Positions 1 to 8,360 of a DNA stretch of 64,000 bases are shown here, piece after piece; position 1 is the first letter of the stretch; every line of letters begins with the position of its first letter. This stretch comes from Prolixibacteraceae bacterium (GTDB taxonomy: Bacteria; Bacteroidota; Bacteroidia; Bacteroidales; Prolixibacteraceae), in NCBI GenBank assembly GCA_003457135.1, contig DMSQ01000080.1:1-64000 (forward strand), in the 5' to 3' direction. The position numbers were made by a program, and so were the translations under genes. Below the pieces are notes generated by a model, which saw only the letters and a list, made by a program, of their open reading frames with translations, was not told the DNA's origin and did not search any database.

Positions 1-132
1 TTTCAGATGGGACAAAAAGCCGCTGAACTGATTATCAGGGAAATAGAAACAAAGGAAAGAAACCCTCAAACCATTGTTTTGCCTACCGAATTGATCATCA
101 GGGAATCTTCGAGCCGAAAAGGTAGTCAGTAA
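1..132 (+). CDS. LacI-family transcriptional regulator, C-terminal end (partial)
   Basis: The window opens inside an open frame in frame 1 that ends at a TAA at 130-132. The 43 residues read FQMGQKAAELIIREIE and end with LPTELIIRESS plus a short polar tail. This is the usual closing strand of the periplasmic-binding-protein-like effector domain of LacI/GalR regulators, whose last conserved block is P-x-x-L-I-x-R-x-S. The helix-turn-helix and most of the sugar-binding domain lie upstream of the window, so the target operon cannot be named. The next gene is on the opposite strand and convergent. Family assignment rests on the tail motif only. Confidence 0.7.
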   Translation, partial: FQMGQKAAELIIREIETKERNPQTIVLPTELIIRESSSRKGSQ

Positions 133-164
133 TCAGTCGCAGTTTCCATCCGGAATCAGGAATC

Positions 165-608
165 CTATCTGATCCGGTCGATTGAGCGAATCAGCGCCTC
201 ATCTTTACCGATGGCACGAATGGCCAGATAATCAAGTATAATAGCTATTAGCGGGAAAACCATGCTGATTTTATAGCTGATTTTTGCGTCGCTGAAAGTG
301 TATGAGGTAAAAAAGAAAAACAAACCGAACAATCCCAGCATCAGCAATATAGAAAATACAATGATCCGCATTTGCCTGATCCTGTTTTTAAAGCTTTGTA
401 TCGCAACTCCATGCAATGCCAGTATTATTCCAATCAGTACCGCTATCGAAAAACCATTTTCCTTTACAGTACCATCAAGCACAATACCCTTATAATTAAA
501 CAGATATATCATACCATCCTGTGCTATTTCAGCAAAAGGCAATAAAAACAAAAAGCCAATCAGTAAAGCCGAAATTAACAGGTACACAGTTTGAATTCGT
601 TGTATCAT
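165..608 (-). CDS. DUF4293 family four-helix membrane protein
   Basis: This 147-residue protein starts MIQRIQTVYLL, the conserved opening of the DUF4293 family found in Bacteroidota. Four hydrophobic segments are visible, at about residues 6-26, 45-65, 79-99 and 110-130, separated by short basic loops (FKNRIRQMR, IRAIGKDE), so it should be a small inner-membrane protein. No catalytic motif is visible and the family has no established function. Length is normal for the family. It ends in a charged tail that begins KDEALIR. It is convergent with the LacI-type gene and divergent from the PorP-type gene, with about 180 bases between the divergent starts. Confidence 0.85.
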   Translation of the reverse strand: MIQRIQTVYLLISALLIGFLFLLPFAEIAQDGMIYLFNYKGIVLDGTVKENGFSIAVLIGIILALHGVAIQSFKNRIRQMRIIVFSILLMLGLFGLFFFFTSYTFSDAKISYKISMVFPLIAIILDYLAIRAIGKDEALIRSIDRIR

Positions 609-752
609 GAGTTTTAAATTTTGTGCAAAAATAGTCTTTTTCGAAGTTTTTCATTACAAAAATCAAAATCAGGATTTACTTTTTTGTAACTCATTTAGAA
701 CGAACAATTTCGATTGAATTTTCGATAAACAAAATATCATTGGTATTATTTT

Positions 753-760
753 TACTTTTG
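753..760 (+). promoter_or_regulatory. Bacteroidota-type -7 promoter element
   Basis: TACTTTTG matches the TAnnTTTG -7 consensus of Bacteroidota. A transcript starting a few bases downstream would begin after the upstream ATG at 740 but before the ATG at 791, which supports 791 as the start of the PorP-type gene. No TTTG -33 element is seen at the expected distance. Confidence 0.35.
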
Positions 761-790
761 AGGAAACGAATTTACGTCCAGCCAACAACT

Positions 791-1804
791 ATGCTTCGCA
801 AAACCAAACACTTACATAAAAAAGCGATCATTACATTCTGCTTCCTGACCGGCTGGATATTCAGTTTAAGCGCACAAGATCCCTATTTTTCGCAATTTTT
901 CATGAATCCTGTTTACATGAATCCTTCCTATTCAGGAACAATGAAAGTACCCAGAATCGGGATTCAGTACCGCAACCAGTGGCCTGCGTTTAACAAAGCG
1001 TACACCACCTATTTTGCATCGTTCGACACCTATCTTCCGAAGATTAGCAGCGGCATCGGACTATTGATGTATCAGGATGTTCAGGCCGACGGAACTTACA
1101 CGCAAAGCAGTTTTAAAGCCATTTATTCGAGAGAAATTCGCATAAACAAGGACTGGACAATGTATGGAAGTCTTTCGGCAGGGGCGCAAATGAATGCGCT
1201 GAATTTTAGCCGCTTGCTGTTTCCGGATGGTTTGGATGCGATTTACGGAATACAATTACCTTCCGGGGAAACAATGCCTGAAAACAACCGGCGAATTTTT
1301 CCTGATTTTGGCGCAGGAATATTAATGTACAATGGCAAGTATTTCTTCGGTCTGGCAGGCGACCACCTTAGTGAACCCAATCAGTCGATTTATTCAGAAT
1401 TTCCAACTGCTTTGCCCCGGAAATTCACAGCGCATTTCGAGGTCAACCTTCCGTGGCACCGACCCGGACATTGGCGAAAATACTACTCTTTCAATCCCAA
1501 CATTATTATTCAGTCGCAGGGAAACGAGCAAAATATTACGCTCGGGGTTTATGCCAACCGGAAAGGTTTTTCACTTGGATTATGGACCAGGCAGACTACC
1601 AGAAAAAGTACAGATATAATCGCGATGTCAGGTTTTATGGGTAAACAAATGAAAACAGCCATTACCTACGACACCAATCTTCGGGGAGTCGGACTTCGAT
1701 CGCACGGATCGGTTGAAATATCCATTTCTTTTCTGCTGAAAGATCCCGGCGTAAAAAGTATTTTTCCGTACTACGAAATCCCGGGAGAATGGGAAGTGAG
1801 GTAG
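791..1804 (+). CDS. PorP/SprF family type IX secretion-associated outer-membrane protein
   Basis: The protein (337 residues from the ATG at 791) has a basic N-terminus and a hydrophobic signal peptide ending near SLSAQ. This is followed by DPYFSQFFMNPVYMNPSYSG, the hallmark opening of PorP/SprF proteins. The rest alternates short hydrophobic beta strands and turns, as expected for an outer-membrane barrel. Family members anchor or help export T9SS cargo, and SprF-like members pair with a particular type B cargo. Here the convergent neighbour is such a cargo protein (1938-4253). The upstream ATG at 740 adds residues with no signal-peptide logic and lies on the promoter-like element, so 791 is preferred. 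Whether it is specific for its neighbour is inference. Confidence 0.88.
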   Translation: MLRKTKHLHKKAIITFCFLTGWIFSLSAQDPYFSQFFMNPVYMNPSYSGTMKVPRIGIQYRNQWPAFNKAYTTYFASFDTYLPKISSGIGLLMYQDVQADGTYTQSSFKAIYSREIRINKDWTMYGSLSAGAQMNALNFSRLLFPDGLDAIYGIQLPSGETMPENNRRIFPDFGAGILMYNGKYFFGLAGDHLSEPNQSIYSEFPTALPRKFTAHFEVNLPWHRPGHWRKYYSFNPNIIIQSQGNEQNITLGVYANRKGFSLGLWTRQTTRKSTDIIAMSGFMGKQMKTAITYDTNLRGVGLRSHGSVEISISFLLKDPGVKSIFPYYEIPGEWEVR

Positions 1805-1937
1805 AAAAAAGGAGATAGGAGAAGGGAGAAGGGAGAAGGGAGACAGGAGAAGGAAAATTGGAAATGGAAAATGGAGAAGAGAGAAAGTGTCTTGGGACTT
1901 CTGACTTTGGACTTTGGACTTCCAACTTCGGACTTCC
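1805..1937. repeat. Low-complexity purine-rich spacer between convergent genes
   Basis: After the PorP stop the plus strand is almost purely purine to about 1890, with repeated units of the type GGAGAAGG. It then turns into short direct repeats of the type GACTTTGG (about 1896-1937). No gene or hairpin terminator is evident. The tract could adopt non-B DNA structure and separates two convergent genes. Confidence 0.7.
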
Positions 1938-4253
1938 TCACCTGACCAGCATCACCGTTCCTTTTTGCTGATGAGCATAACCCTGTACATCAGCATATTG
2001 AACAATCCAGACAAATACCCCGGATTCGGCCAAAGTTCCGTTTTTCATTTTTCCATCCCAGCCAGTTTCAGGATTTTTACTTTCAAACACAGTTGATCCT
2101 ACCCGGTTAAATATCCTCAAATGGTATTTCTCCGGATCAATACCTTCGGTAATCGGTAGAAAAACACGGTTTTCCGCAATTTCACTTTCAGGCCTGAATG
2201 CATTTGGAGTTGAAAGGGTGAAAGGAATAATTTTAACCGTCGAACTGGTGGTATCAGCGCATCCGAATTTCGAAGTTGCCTGAAAAACAACCCTGTATTT
2301 GCCAATGGCAGAATAATGATGTACCGGATTTTCTTCGTTACTTGTTGCGCCATCACCAAAATCCCACCAAAATCCTACCGAATTTTCAGTTTCGTTGAAG
2401 AATGAAATCGCTGGGTGCTCAACCGAGGCCACCTCGTAATTCTGACTAAAAACCGGATCGAAAACTGATACGCGAACGGAAGCGGACGCATTGCAACCCC
2501 GCTCATTGGTTGCGGTAACGCTGTAATCGCCGGTTTCCAAAACCCGAAAAGTACGATCGGTTGATCCATCCTGCCAAAGATACTTTTCGAATTCAGGCCC
2601 GGCATCCAGAATTATTTCTCCGGGATAACAGGCAACTTTATCCTCGCCCAAATCAATTTTCGGATCTTCAACTTTTACGTAAACCTTGTCGGACTTCGTG
2701 CAACCCGATGGAGCACTGGCAATTACAGTGTACCAGCCTTCTTTTGTAACCACAATGGTTGAGCCGGTTTCTCCGGTACTCCACTTGTAATTTATAAAAT
2801 AGTCTCCGGCATCAAGTTTATAGCTGTCGCCCTTGCAAATCACCAATGTATCGTCCTTAATATCACCTTCAATATCGAGCTGAATATCGAGATTATAGCC
2901 AACGCCGTATCCGTAGGATTCTGTACGATCGCCGAATCCATATACAAAGGCCAGAAAACCGCCATCCTTATTGTCATTATATAACCGGTGAGTTCCCTTT
3001 GAAACTGGTACCCTGGCATACGAATATTCACCCTTCGGGAAAGCTTTGATATATTGACTGCTGATGGGTGCATCGTCCAAAATAATATGATTGATTTCAG
3101 ACGTCAGCGAGGTAATATTAATGTAAAAGATATCCTGAATCAGGGCTGACTCATAAGCCACAAAAGTAACATCGTCGATTTTCTGGGTAACCGGGCTTAA
3201 AATAATCATGAATGGATCGCCAACGCCCGAGTTATCAAGATTTTGCGAGCGGCAATACTGGGCCAGCAACACTCTTTTGGTCGAAATCAAACGACTTGCC
3301 TGATTACGGTCAAGTTCAAATTCGAAGTATTGTCCCCGGTTCAAAGTAATTATTAGATTGAGACCTTCGATGGTGACAACAGTCGCATCGTCAGCAGCCA
3401 AAACCCTGTAAGTATCTTTGAGCCGCGATGCGAGCGGAACAATGTAAAACACTCTTCCCCATGTACTTGTTGGTGGCATTTGTTCGTACAAATGATCGTA
3501 CGAATTTCCGTTTACAGGAATTGGAGTTGCTTTTGAGCCCGAAAAAAAAGCGATGGGTTTATCAGACGAGATATATGTTCCGGTTAAATCGCCTTGCCCC
3601 GTTATATTATTATTAAGCGATTGTACCTGAAACGACTGACCTTTACTTAAAGATATCGTAAACGGAATTCCGGCAGTCTTCCCTCCGGCGGTATTAACGG
3701 ATGGAGTAATTGTAACTTTCGTATCATTTTCAGAAGCGACAATTAAAAACTCACTGTTTTTCTCGTTTGATCCAACCTGAGGAGGCATGTAACACATTGC
3801 ATAATACTCTGTTCCCAGCGATTTGGTTGGATAAATGACGGCCACATCCGACGACTGAGTCCGGTAATTTAAAGCATAAACATTTACCGGATTGGATGCC
3901 TGCAGGTGGATTCCTTTTCCTTCAGTATTTTCAGATCCCTTCGATTCCAATAATTCGAAGGGAATCTGTATGGTTCGCGAATCGTTGGCTGCCACAGAAT
4001 AAGAGCCATCTCCGATGGGCATTTCGTTTGGGCCATAAGTGAGCGTGAAATCAGCTCCGATTCGCGAAGTAACTGTAATTTCGAGATAGTGGTCATTCCC
4101 CTTGTCCCGGTTTTGCATCAGGCCAAACCAAAAATCTGTCCCTTCGGTGGAATAATGGCACGGATCAACAACCACTGGATCGTCGGCCACCGAAAATAAC
4201 GGGAAGAAACACCATACTAATAATACTGCGAATGCTCTTTTTATCTTCATCAA
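1938..4253 (-). CDS. Large secreted protein: IgGFc-binding-like domain, PKD domain and T9SS type B sorting domain
   Basis: The 771-residue protein starts with a signal peptide (MMKIKRAFAVLLVWCFFPLF, cleaved near VADDP). Residues ~25-440 resemble the N-terminal IgGFc-binding-type domain of Bacteroidota surface proteins (TDFWFGLMQN, then YRVLAADDATVVTI). Two Ig-like repeats follow (residues ~465-600, each with a Y-x-W-x-[TD]-G core and a C-x-A-S/C-T-K type ending). A PKD domain with the signature WWDFGDGATS is at ~615-675. The last ~95 residues (TPNAFRP...NRVG...GWDGK...GVFVWIVQY...KGTVMLVR) are the CHU_C/gliding-motility type B sorting domain of T9SS cargo. It is probably an adhesin-like surface protein. 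It lies tail to tail with a PorP/SprF-type gene. The ligand is unknown. Confidence 0.85.
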   Translation of the reverse strand: MMKIKRAFAVLLVWCFFPLFSVADDPVVVDPCHYSTEGTDFWFGLMQNRDKGNDHYLEITVTSRIGADFTLTYGPNEMPIGDGSYSVAANDSRTIQIPFELLESKGSENTEGKGIHLQASNPVNVYALNYRTQSSDVAVIYPTKSLGTEYYAMCYMPPQVGSNEKNSEFLIVASENDTKVTITPSVNTAGGKTAGIPFTISLSKGQSFQVQSLNNNITGQGDLTGTYISSDKPIAFFSGSKATPIPVNGNSYDHLYEQMPPTSTWGRVFYIVPLASRLKDTYRVLAADDATVVTIEGLNLIITLNRGQYFEFELDRNQASRLISTKRVLLAQYCRSQNLDNSGVGDPFMIILSPVTQKIDDVTFVAYESALIQDIFYINITSLTSEINHIILDDAPISSQYIKAFPKGEYSYARVPVSKGTHRLYNDNKDGGFLAFVYGFGDRTESYGYGVGYNLDIQLDIEGDIKDDTLVICKGDSYKLDAGDYFINYKWSTGETGSTIVVTKEGWYTVIASAPSGCTKSDKVYVKVEDPKIDLGEDKVACYPGEIILDAGPEFEKYLWQDGSTDRTFRVLETGDYSVTATNERGCNASASVRVSVFDPVFSQNYEVASVEHPAISFFNETENSVGFWWDFGDGATSNEENPVHHYSAIGKYRVVFQATSKFGCADTTSSTVKIIPFTLSTPNAFRPESEIAENRVFLPITEGIDPEKYHLRIFNRVGSTVFESKNPETGWDGKMKNGTLAESGVFVWIVQYADVQGYAHQQKGTVMLVR

Positions 4254-4328
4254 TTTATTTCATTGTCAACGTTCAATTTTATTAAGTTTAAAAAAATAAA
4301 TGTCGCATTTCAAATTCATTATTTTATT

Positions 4329-4413
4329 GACTCACCCCAAGCTCGCAGCGCTCACTTTGCCCCTCTCTACGAGTAGAGAGGGGGGACGTCCGCTGGCGGA
4401 CGTGGGGTGAGTC
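4329..4413. repeat. Compound inverted repeat forming a three-way-junction-like structure
   Basis: The outer arms GACTCACCCC (4329-4338) and GGGGTGAGTC (4404-4413) are perfect complements. They enclose a hairpin with 11-base arms (4360-4370/4373-4383, CCCCTCTCTAC) and a second with 8-base arms (4386-4393/4396-4403, ACGTCCGC). The two inner hairpins abut. The element sits between the divergent starts of the type B cargo gene and the CotH gene, and is best read as a REP-like mobile or structural repeat. Only one copy is in this window. Confidence 0.75.
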
Positions 4414-4445
4414 AAAGATAAAATACGACATTACATTATTTCACT

Positions 4446-4453
4446 TAGTTTTG
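4446..4453 (+). promoter_or_regulatory. Bacteroidota-type -7 promoter element
   Basis: TAGTTTTG matches the TAnnTTTG consensus and lies 27 bases before the ATG at 4481. The alternative upstream ATG at 4451 overlaps this element, so the transcript would start after it. No matching -33 TTTG is present. Confidence 0.35.
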
Positions 4454-4480
4454 AACGCTTTAATCGAAAATCGAATTCTA

Positions 4481-6709
4481 ATGATAAAACATAAAATTGT
4501 AAGGGTATTACTAACGCTGTTGTTTATATTTTTTTTACTGAATCAAGTTCAAGCCCAGCAAAACAACATCAATCACTGGGAATCGGTGGTGCTCTCAAAT
4601 GATACCTGGAAATACTGGGTAGCAACCACAGTAGGACCGGCGACGAATTGGAATATGCCTGATTTTCAAGATTCGGACTGGAGCAGTGGAACTGGTGGAA
4701 TTGGATACGCGGATAATGATGACGGCACTGTTATTTCTTCAACTCCAACACCTTTGGCGGTATATATTCGCAGAGCCTTTGAAATTAAAGATACTTCGAA
4801 GATTGTTTCGGCAATTCTGCACATGGATTATGACGATGGTTTTGTGGCCTACCTCAATGGAATTGAAATTGCCCGGGCCAATCTTGGAACTGAAGGTGTT
4901 CCGACACCATTTAATTCGTTCGCCACCGACCATGAAGCACTGAATAATAATTCCTTGCAGCCCGAATCATTTTTGCTCCTGAAGTCTAAATTAAAAACTT
5001 GCCTGAAAAACGGCGCCAATGTGCTGGCCATACAGGTTAATAATGCAACGGCAACCTCCAGTGATTTAAGTTCGAATGCCTGGTTTTCGGTGGGCTTAAC
5101 TTCATCCGAAAGTGCTTACCGAACTGTTCCATCCTGGTTTGTCAACCCTTATAAAGATATCCCGGGTTCAAAACTGCCACTTATCATGATCCGGACGAAT
5201 AATCAGCAAATTAAGGCTGACGTTAAAGTTACCGTTGATATGGGTGCCATAGACAATGGTCAGGGGAATCTGAATTACCCAACCGATGTCTGGAATAATT
5301 ACAGTGGAAAAATCGGAATTGAATACCGTGGGTCGTCATCAATGATGTTTCCAAAGAAGAATATGGGTTTTGAAACCCGCAATGCCGATGGAACGAATGC
5401 CAATGTGGCGCTTCTTGGATTACCTGAGGAAAATGATTGGGTATTGCACGGCCCGTATTCGGATAAAACACTGATTCGGAATTATCTGGCTTATAATCTG
5501 GCTTTATCAATGGGCAAGTACGCCCCCGGGACCAAAATGTGCGAAGTGTATATTAATGACGTTTATCAGGGCCTCTATATTCTGGTTGAGAAAATTAAGC
5601 GCGACAAGAACAGGGTTGACATTGCCAAATTAGAGCCGAAAGATGTTTCAGGAATTGGCCTCACCGGTGGATATATTGTAAAAATTGACCGGTCGGCTGA
5701 CGGTTCATACACGGACGGGTTCTTTTCGGAGTATGACGGGACAGGAACTGGCGGTGGGCCCCGGAATAAAAAGGTATTTTATGCCTGGTCGTATCCCGAC
5801 CGTGCTGATATTTTACCAGCTCAGAAAGATTATATTACCCGAAAGATCCGCGATTTTGAAAATGTAATGGTAAGCTGGTTTTATAACGATCCGAAAATGG
5901 GCTATACCAATGTTATTGACGTATCATCTTTTATAGATTACTGGATCATGGTCGAGATCAGTAAGAATACGGATGGATACCGGCTCAGTGCGTTTTTGCA
6001 TAAAGATCGTGACGACAGGAACCCGCTGATACGCATGGGGCCAATCTGGGATTACGACCTGGCTTTCGGGAATGCCAATTATCTGGAAGCAGGCAATACC
6101 TGGGGTTGGAATTACCTGGTTCCGGCTGATGGTTGGGGCAACCCGAAGTGGTGGAGTAAATTATTAAATGATGTTGATTTCAAAAACAGGCTGAAATGCA
6201 GGTGGCTCGAATTAAGAAGAACGATTCTTTCCAATAGCTCAATTGCTTCAACTATTGATCAGGCAACAAGTCAGGTTGGTGATGCGGCAACCCGGAATTT
6301 TGCCAAATGGCCGATCCAGGGGAAATACGTTTGGCCCAATCCGTATGTTGGCAATTCCTATACCGAAGATGTGAATTACATGAAAAACTGGATGCTTCAG
6401 AGAATATCCTGGATTGACAGCTATCTGGGAGGTGTATGCAGTACAACCGGAAACGAACAATTAACAAGCCAGATACAGGTTAAAGCCTTTCCTCAGCCAG
6501 CCGATGGTGTGGTTACACTTGAAGTCCAAAACAGCTCTCAGGAGAAAGTAAGCATCGAAGTTTTTGGATTGAATGGCCAAAAAGTATTTTCGCAACTATT
6601 TCCAAACGATCCGCTGGTTTCCGTTCAGCTTCAACTTCGGGCAGGAGTTTATCTGGCTAAAATTTCAGGCGCGAAAGAAACACAAACCCTTAAACTGATT
6701 TTTAGGTAG
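4481..6709 (+). CDS. Secreted CotH-kinase family protein with T9SS type A sorting domain
   Basis: From the ATG at 4481 the protein is 742 residues, with a signal peptide (MIKHKIVRVLLTLLFIFFLL, ending QVQAQ). Residues ~25-200 form a beta-rich domain of the type often seen ahead of CotH modules (YWVATTVGPATNWNMPDF...SSGTGGIGYADNDDGT). The CotH-like domain follows, with GIEYRGSSSMMFPKKN, DWVLHGPYSDKTLIRN, YQGLYILVEKIKRDKNRVDI and the metal-binding-type block GPIWDYDLAFGN. The C-terminus has a type A T9SS sorting domain (FPQPADGVVTLEV...GVYLAKI...QTLKLIFR). CotH proteins are atypical kinases that phosphorylate proteins in spore coats. In Bacteroidota the secreted versions are uncharacterised, so the substrate is unknown. 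Confidence 0.88.
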   Translation: MIKHKIVRVLLTLLFIFFLLNQVQAQQNNINHWESVVLSNDTWKYWVATTVGPATNWNMPDFQDSDWSSGTGGIGYADNDDGTVISSTPTPLAVYIRRAFEIKDTSKIVSAILHMDYDDGFVAYLNGIEIARANLGTEGVPTPFNSFATDHEALNNNSLQPESFLLLKSKLKTCLKNGANVLAIQVNNATATSSDLSSNAWFSVGLTSSESAYRTVPSWFVNPYKDIPGSKLPLIMIRTNNQQIKADVKVTVDMGAIDNGQGNLNYPTDVWNNYSGKIGIEYRGSSSMMFPKKNMGFETRNADGTNANVALLGLPEENDWVLHGPYSDKTLIRNYLAYNLALSMGKYAPGTKMCEVYINDVYQGLYILVEKIKRDKNRVDIAKLEPKDVSGIGLTGGYIVKIDRSADGSYTDGFFSEYDGTGTGGGPRNKKVFYAWSYPDRADILPAQKDYITRKIRDFENVMVSWFYNDPKMGYTNVIDVSSFIDYWIMVEISKNTDGYRLSAFLHKDRDDRNPLIRMGPIWDYDLAFGNANYLEAGNTWGWNYLVPADGWGNPKWWSKLLNDVDFKNRLKCRWLELRRTILSNSSIASTIDQATSQVGDAATRNFAKWPIQGKYVWPNPYVGNSYTEDVNYMKNWMLQRISWIDSYLGGVCSTTGNEQLTSQIQVKAFPQPADGVVTLEVQNSSQEKVSIEVFGLNGQKVFSQLFPNDPLVSVQLQLRAGVYLAKISGAKETQTLKLIFR

Positions 6710-6745
6710 GTTGAATTCATCAAAATTCTTAGCTCAACATATACT

Positions 6746-6829
6746 GGAAAATATTTTCCTTTAACGCCTTATTAGTGGAAAATATTCTATAATTTTGATC
6801 TTCAAACTACTTTAAATGGAAAATATTTT
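6746..6829 (+). promoter_or_regulatory. Three phased copies of a GGAAAATATT(TTCC) motif at the Fic gene start (putative operators)
   Basis: The motif GGAAAATATTTTCC is a perfect 14-base palindrome at 6746-6759. GGAAAATATTC recurs at 6777 and GGAAAATATTTT at 6818. The third copy overlaps the ATG at 6816. The spacings are 31 and 41 bases, close to three and four helical turns, so the copies face the same side of the DNA. This arrangement suits autorepression by the winged-helix N-terminus of the downstream protein. That function is inferred from layout only. Confidence 0.5.
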
Positions 6830-8288
6830 GCCTATACATCTTCAGGAGGTCATCTTTTCTTCCAGCGATTCCAGATTAAGCAAGCAAATTTCCAGGTTGG
6901 AGAAAGCCGGTAAGCTAAGGAAGATAGCATCCCGTATCTATACCCCCAATTTTTCAGATACGCCGGAAACAATCATCCGGAGGAACCTCTTTGCCATTTT
7001 GGGAAAATTGTACACCGGGTCCATTCTCAGCCATCGGTCGGCACTGGAGTTCCAACCCACATCAGAAGGGCATATTTTCCTCACCTATTCTTACACAAAA
7101 AGGATAAGTCTGCCCGGCATTACGATTCGATTTATGGAAGGTCCGGGCAAAACAGAAGGCGATAATCCTTTTTCCGGTGAACTCTACTGTTCGCAATTTG
7201 AAAGGGCACTATTGGAAAACCTGCAGGTGAGCCGTCAGCCTGGTCCCGAATCAAAGACACTAACACTTCCCGAAATTGAAGACCGTCTGGAAAATGTGAT
7301 TAGGGTAAAAGGAGAAGCAGGTTTGAATGAACTTAGGGATAAAGCAAGAGAAATTGCAGCTGGATTGAGCATGGAAAAAGAGTTTGAAAAACTTAACAAA
7401 CTCATTAGCGCCCTGCTTACAACAAATCCGTCAAAAGTATTGTCCTCACCACTGGCGGTGGCAAGGGCATTTGGCAATCCATACGACCCGGCCAGATTGC
7501 CATTATTTGAAAAACTGTTTGTAGAACTGAAGCAGCAGGAATTTAAAGAACAGCCGGAACAAAACATCAGCAGCCAATCTTTCAGGAATTTTGCCTTTTT
7601 TGAAGCATACTTTTCTAATTACATTGAGGGAACCGAGTTTGAACTGGAGGATGCCAGACGCATCATTGAAACAGATACTCCAATGCCCTCGCGCAATGAA
7701 GATTCGCATGATATACTGGGTACTTACAAACTGGTAAGCAACAGACAGGAGATGAGTATTGTACCAACCAATGCAGATCAGTTGTTGGAAATACTTCTTT
7801 ACCGGCATCGGGTGCTAATGGGTGCAAGAATATCCAAAAACCCCGGCCAGTTTAAAGATAAAAATAACCGGGCAGGTGAAACCTTTTTTGTTGACCATTC
7901 GCTGGTAAAAGGCACTCTCATAAAAGGATTTGATTTTTACCAGGCACTGACACATCCTTTTGCACGGGCTGCCTATATCATGTTCCTTATTAGTGAAGTG
8001 CATCCGTTTTTGGATGGCAACGGACGGATAGCCAGGGTAATGATGAATGCAGAATCAGTAGCTAAAGGTCAGACCAGGATCATCATTCCCACAGTTTATC
8101 GTGACGATTATATCGGAGTATTAAGAAGGTTATCCCGTCAACAAGCCCCGTCAGCTTATATACGAATGTTACAACGTGCTCTGGATTTCAGCGCAACCAT
8201 AAAAGGTGACGATATGGATGTGATGGAAAAACACCTGGTGGCTTGTAATGCCTTTAAAGAACATGATCAGGCACAGCTAAAGTATTAG
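6816..8288 (+). CDS. Fic-domain AMP-transferase-like protein with AbiEi-like winged-helix N-terminus
   Basis: The 490-residue protein has two parts. Residues ~1-110 (LSKQISRLEKAGKLRKIASRIYTPN, then GSILSHRSALEF) look like the winged-helix plus linker found in AbiEi-type antitoxins. Residues ~250-470 form a Fic domain. The catalytic motif HPFLDGNGRIAR is at 396-407 and complete: His396 is the base, the DGN loop binds phosphates, and both arginines are present. The autoinhibitory motif SNYIEG (267-272, consensus [S/T]xxxE[G/N]) lies N-terminal to it, so the enzyme should be held inactive until Glu271 is displaced. Fic proteins usually transfer AMP from ATP to a protein hydroxyl. The start is chosen because shorter starts would cut the winged helix. 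No separate antitoxin gene is adjacent. The target is unknown. Confidence 0.88.
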   Translation: MENILPIHLQEVIFSSSDSRLSKQISRLEKAGKLRKIASRIYTPNFSDTPETIIRRNLFAILGKLYTGSILSHRSALEFQPTSEGHIFLTYSYTKRISLPGITIRFMEGPGKTEGDNPFSGELYCSQFERALLENLQVSRQPGPESKTLTLPEIEDRLENVIRVKGEAGLNELRDKAREIAAGLSMEKEFEKLNKLISALLTTNPSKVLSSPLAVARAFGNPYDPARLPLFEKLFVELKQQEFKEQPEQNISSQSFRNFAFFEAYFSNYIEGTEFELEDARRIIETDTPMPSRNEDSHDILGTYKLVSNRQEMSIVPTNADQLLEILLYRHRVLMGARISKNPGQFKDKNNRAGETFFVDHSLVKGTLIKGFDFYQALTHPFARAAYIMFLISEVHPFLDGNGRIARVMMNAESVAKGQTRIIIPTVYRDDYIGVLRRLSRQQAPSAYIRMLQRALDFSATIKGDDMDVMEKHLVACNAFKEHDQAQLKY

Positions 8289-8360
8289 ATACCTGATATT
8301 CCTGGTGGAATAAAATGTCAAACGTAAAATTCAAACTGAGGAATAGGTTATTAAGTTTTG

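Noticed and set aside
740..790. ATG at 740 as PorP start
   Set aside because: It precedes the promoter-like -7 element and gives no signal peptide; 791 is favoured.
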